Source: Deferribacteraceae bacterium (lineage in GTDB: Bacteria; Chrysiogenota; Deferribacteres; Deferribacterales; JAISNW01). Taken from it: a stretch of 8,442 nucleotides of DNA. The DNA lies in the NCBI GenBank assembly GCA_031285415.1, contig JAITWF010000018.1, positions 1 through 8,442 on the forward strand, written 5' to 3'. This document shows, one piece after another, positions 5,974 through 8,442 of the stretch. Below the pieces are notes generated by a model, which was given only the letters and a program-made list of their open reading frames with translations, ran no database searches and was not told the origin of the DNA. Within the stretch, counting starts at the first letter, position 1; every line of letters begins with the position of its first letter. The position numbers were made by a program, and so were the translations under genes.

Positions 5974-7114
5974 CTTCATAATACCCCCTCTCCCTTGCAT
6001 AGTAGAAGATCAGCGGTACGATCAGAAAAACGCATGAGATCGTATACATCGTACTGATCCCCCACAGGTCTGCTATGCGTCCAAACAACACGCCACCGCC
6101 ACCGATCCCTATATCTAGGCAGGTGTAAACCGTAGCACTCGCCGCCCCACGCCTATTAGCAGGCACCACATTCATCGTCATCGCCGTCAGTAGCGGCACC
6201 ACAATCCCTCCGCCAACGCCTAAAAGCACCGCCGCAGCGAAGTATAGCGTCTGCCCAGTTGCCCTACTGAGCATAAAGATCGCCCCCATTACAAGTAGCA
6301 AACCAAACCCCATACTATGACCAACGCCGCCCCTATCAAGGCGTTTCCCTACTATCGGACGAATAATTATCATAACTATCGCAAAGATTAGAAAGAAGAG
6401 ACCGCTATTATGCACATTCAGCTGATTTCCATATAGAATGGCAAAGCCCATCACGCTTCCGTAGCTGATTCCATAGAACATAAAGATCAGCGCAAGCCCC
6501 AGCACACGTTTTTCGACGAGAGCTTTAATAGAAAATTTAACCGCCTTCCGCTCAAATGGTGGCATCTTGATCGATAGCCCAAAGAGCACGCTCGCAAGCG
6601 CAAAGATGGCTGAGTATATAAATACATCTTCAAAGGGTAGATATTTCAGCATAAACACACCAAGGGCAGGCCCCATTGCCATACCGATACTCATCGACAT
6701 TCCAAAGTATCCTAACCCCTCTGCTCTGCGGCTTGGTGGGATAACGTCGGCGGCAACAGTCGAGCCAGAGGTGCTTACAAGCCCCCAGCCAACGCCGTGC
6801 ATTAATCGCAGCGTCAGTAGTGTTATAAACGTTGCCGTAAAGATATAGCCAACGGTGCATAGCATAAAGAGAGATAGCGCAACGATATAGATCACACGCC
6901 TGCCGATATTATCTAGCAGGAATCCAGCTATTGGGCGAGTCAATACACCAGTGATAGAGAATGCACCCATAACAAGCCCAACGTGCGACTTGCTCATCTG
7001 TAGCCCCTCCACCACAAAGAGCGGCACGACCGCAAGAAGGATATAGAAACAGTTTGCTGTAAAAAGATTTGTCAGTAGTAGAGCTATGAAGTTTTTGTTC
7101 CAGAGTTTGGACAT
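5957..7114 (-). CDS. Major facilitator superfamily transporter
   Basis: This is an inner-membrane secondary transporter with about 12 hydrophobic segments, 385 residues from the preferred start. The MFS motif A loop between helices 2 and 3 is clear, GFLLDNIGRR (64-73). A weaker second copy, GKRLDRGG (256-263), opens the second half, and RRAEGLGYFG (129-138) and NRRGAASATVY (320-330) mark equivalent loops of the two halves. It resembles the sugar-efflux/drug-efflux type of MFS proteins, but substrate and direction cannot be read from sequence. I chose the ATG at 7114 because GGGGG lies 5 bases upstream and MSKLWNKNF is the usual beginning of such proteins. An in-frame ATG at 7126 would add MGVY and overlap that ribosome site. 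It is divergent from gspC with about 100 bases between them, and convergent with the ABC ATPase, overlapping its 3' end. There is no direct functional link to either neighbour. Confidence 0.9.
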   Translation of the reverse strand: MSKLWNKNFIALLLTNLFTANCFYILLAVVPLFVVEGLQMSKSHVGLVMGAFSITGVLTRPIAGFLLDNIGRRVIYIVALSLFMLCTVGYIFTATFITLLTLRLMHGVGWGLVSTSGSTVAADVIPPSRRAEGLGYFGMSMSIGMAMGPALGVFMLKYLPFEDVFIYSAIFALASVLFGLSIKMPPFERKAVKFSIKALVEKRVLGLALIFMFYGISYGSVMGFAILYGNQLNVHNSGLFFLIFAIVMIIIRPIVGKRLDRGGVGHSMGFGLLLVMGAIFMLSRATGQTLYFAAAVLLGVGGGIVVPLLTAMTMNVVPANRRGAASATVYTCLDIGIGGGGVLFGRIADLWGISTMYTISCVFLIVPLIFYYARERGYYEANKNI

Positions 7115-7140
7115 ATAGACCCCCATATTTTCACTCTAAT

Positions 7141-7150
7141 ACCTCGAGGT
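7141..7150. promoter_or_regulatory. 10-bp palindrome in the divergent MFS/gspC intergenic region
   Basis: ACCTCGAGGT is a perfect 10-bp palindrome located 27 bases upstream of the MFS start (7114) and 29 bases before the gspC -35. A weak minus-strand -35-like TTGCAA (7157-7162) lies upstream of it relative to the MFS gene, so it could be an operator for that gene. Palindromes of this length occur by chance, and no regulator is encoded nearby. Confidence 0.25.
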
Positions 7151-7178
7151 GTTTTGTTGCAAGGGATATTTTGTATAG

Positions 7179-7207
7179 TTGACATTTCACGCCACATTTG
7201 CGATAAT
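7179..7207 (+). promoter_or_regulatory. Strong sigma70-type promoter of gspC-gspD
   Basis: A perfect -35 TTGACA (7179-7184), a 17-base spacer and GATAAT (7202-7207, five of six) form the best promoter in the window. Transcription would start near 7213-7216, at the gspC ATG at 7214, leaving no leader. The strength suggests constitutive expression of the secretion operon. Confidence 0.65.
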
Positions 7208-7213
7208 GCGGCG

Positions 7214-8113
7214 ATGAATATGTTACGATACGTGAGTTATCTATATACAATAATATTAGCGTTATCGCTGGCAGCGGTTGCCACGAACGTTATACAATAT
7301 ATCTTTACCCCATCAGAGCAGGTAAGCGTGCCACGTGCGGTCGCAAAGCCTGCCACCAACGCTTCAAGGGATGGGATCGCTAAAGAGTTGGCTAAGCGAA
7401 ACCTCTTTGCGATCGACCTCGAAGAGGATCGCCCCATCGATCCATCATCTGGCGACGGTAGCGGCGGCACAGCCCCTGTGGACGACGAGGGATTTAGCCC
7501 ATCGGTCAACTTTAGAGGCACACTCACAGGTATTATCATGAGTAGCGACCCTGCCAAACATCGAGTTATTATCACCGTCGATAAAGAGGTGTATGTACTA
7601 TCAGTAGGGGTACCGAAAGATGGTTACACACTGAAATCTGTTACGACAGAGTATGCTGTTATCCGTTACGGCGGTGCTGATTACAAACTAATGCTCGATC
7701 TATCCACAACCGCTGGCAAAAATACCCCTAAGCCAGATAATAAACCAGCCAGCAAGCCAACAGAGAAGCCTGCGGCGGCTGGAGATGGCGGCACACTGAA
7801 CTTTACCCTCGAACGAGGAGAGCTGCTAGATCAGCTTAAAGATATAAATACAGTCCTGCGTAGCCTTTTAGTGGCACCAACGTACGTCGATGGCGAGTTT
7901 CAGGGCTATCGAGTGAGCAGAATGAGTAACGATTCCCCTATGCGTGCGTTAGGCTTGCAACAGGGGGATATTATAAATAGGATTAACGGCGAAGAGCTGA
8001 CCAGCCCTGAGATTCTCTTTGGAATGCTCGGCAAGGTGGACTCTATCGACGCCGTTTCGGTTGACATCACCCGTAATGGGCAGAAAAAAACACTTTTTGT
8101 GGAAATTCAATGA
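7214..8113 (+). CDS. gspC: Type II secretion system protein C (inner-membrane clamp protein)
   Basis: GspC links the inner-membrane platform of the type II secretion system to the secretin GspD and helps recruit substrates. The 299-residue protein shows the family layout: a short cytoplasmic N-terminus, one membrane helix (about 9-31), a periplasmic segment with the typical AKRNLFAIDL (60-69), a Gly/Ser/Asp-rich linker (79-92), the homology region that binds GspD (about 99-162, FRGTLTGIIMSSDPAKHRVI onwards), a Pro/Lys linker (170-188), and a C-terminal PDZ domain (about 198-299). The PDZ domain includes GYRVSRMSNDSPMRALGLQQ and GDIINRINGEEL. The reading frame extends upstream to a TTG at 7154, but the promoter lies within that extension, so the start is 7214 or the second ATG at 7220 (two residues shorter). 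The stop overlaps the gspD start as ATGA, so the two are translationally coupled. Gene order C-D matches classic gsp operons. Confidence 0.88.
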   Translation: MNMLRYVSYLYTIILALSLAAVATNVIQYIFTPSEQVSVPRAVAKPATNASRDGIAKELAKRNLFAIDLEEDRPIDPSSGDGSGGTAPVDDEGFSPSVNFRGTLTGIIMSSDPAKHRVIITVDKEVYVLSVGVPKDGYTLKSVTTEYAVIRYGGADYKLMLDLSTTAGKNTPKPDNKPASKPTEKPAAAGDGGTLNFTLERGELLDQLKDINTVLRSLLVAPTYVDGEFQGYRVSRMSNDSPMRALGLQQGDIINRINGEELTSPEILFGMLGKVDSIDAVSVDITRNGQKKTLFVEIQ

Positions 8114-8442
8114 AAAAAATAACGACTATCATCATCATCGCACTGCTCTCCTCATCTATAGCTTTCGGACAGGCAAAATCTGAACCGAAGTACGACGTTA
8201 ACTTTAAAAATATCACGATGAAGGAGTTTGTCACCTTTGTGGCTGATTTTACTGGAATAAATATCGTATACAACGAGACCGACCTGCGAGGAAACGTCTC
8301 CGTTGTATCGCAATATCCGATGAACGCCGCCGATGTGATAGCGATCTTTAATGCGACTCTCAATAGCAATGGACTCTCTGCTATAAATGAGGGCAACTAT
8401 ATACGAGTCGTCGCCGATAAAGATATGGTCATGTACAACGAC
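8110..8442 (+). CDS. gspD: Type II secretion system secretin GspD, N-terminal part, cut by window end
   Basis: The ATG overlaps the gspC stop by four bases, and 111 codons remain open to the right edge. The product starts with a signal peptide (MKK, then hydrophobic ITTIIIIALLSSSIAFG, likely cleaved near residues 20-23). It continues with the N0/STN domain of secretins: YDVNFKNITMKEFVTFVADF (28-47), TGINIVYNETDLRGNVSVVS (48-67), and then MNAADVIAIFNATLNSNGLS and NYIRVVADK. N0 is the periplasmic end of the outer-membrane channel and the partner of the GspC homology region encoded just upstream. The N1-N3 and pore domains lie outside the window. A PilQ-type secretin would look similar at this end, but the preceding gspC makes GspD the better call. 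Confidence 0.88.
   Translation, partial: MKKITTIIIIALLSSSIAFGQAKSEPKYDVNFKNITMKEFVTFVADFTGINIVYNETDLRGNVSVVSQYPMNAADVIAIFNATLNSNGLSAINEGNYIRVVADKDMVMYND

Noticed and set aside
6567..6848. Plus-strand ORF inside the MFS gene
   Set aside because: It is antisense to conserved MFS membrane segments and motif loops, with no recognisable protein features.
7154..7213. A 20-residue N-terminal extension of gspC beginning at a TTG
   Set aside because: The strong TTGACA-N17-GATAAT promoter lies inside it, and the GspC family starts with a short stretch before the membrane helix, as from the ATG at 7214.

Overview
The window is 8.4 kb of moderate-GC bacterial DNA from a Gram-negative (diderm) organism. 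The evidence for a diderm is the start of a type II secretion operon at the right edge: a GspC-like inner-membrane protein followed by the N-terminus of a GspD secretin, which needs an outer membrane. The split acyl-CoA carboxylase and the membrane-anchored LuxR regulator fit an anaerobic or fermentative lifestyle. I cannot name a phylum from the sequence alone.

Layout, left to right: (1) the 3' part of a polytopic membrane protein with a C-terminal LuxR-type helix-turn-helix, running in from the left edge; (2) an intergenic region with a possible terminator and a GC-rich palindromic repeat (repeat A); (3) a three-gene operon for a biotin-dependent acyl-CoA carboxylase, probably propionyl-CoA carboxylase: carboxyltransferase, biotin carboxylase, and a short biotin carrier subunit; (4) a 105-bp nested palindromic element (repeat B), related to repeat A at its 3' end; (5) a lone OppD/DppD-type ABC ATPase whose 3' end overlaps a convergent major facilitator superfamily (MFS) transporter gene by 17 bp; (6) divergent from the MFS gene, gspC and gspD overlapping by ATGA, with gspD cut off at the right edge.

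Working together: the three carboxylase genes should form one enzyme. The biotin carboxylase uses ATP and bicarbonate to carboxylate biotin on the carrier, and the carboxyltransferase passes the carboxyl group to an acyl-CoA, most likely propionyl-CoA to methylmalonyl-CoA. GspC and GspD are consecutive parts of one secretion machine, linking the inner-membrane platform to the outer-membrane pore. The ABC ATPase and MFS transporter are single genes without partners here.

No undescribed multi-gene system is evident. The most interesting signals are regulatory and structural. Two genes (the ABC ATPase and gspC) have good sigma70-like promoters whose predicted transcription start falls on or next to the start codon, with no Shine-Dalgarno sequence, suggesting leaderless mRNAs. 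One of these promoters carries a perfect 14-bp palindrome in its spacer. Repeats A and B look like members of one dispersed palindromic family.
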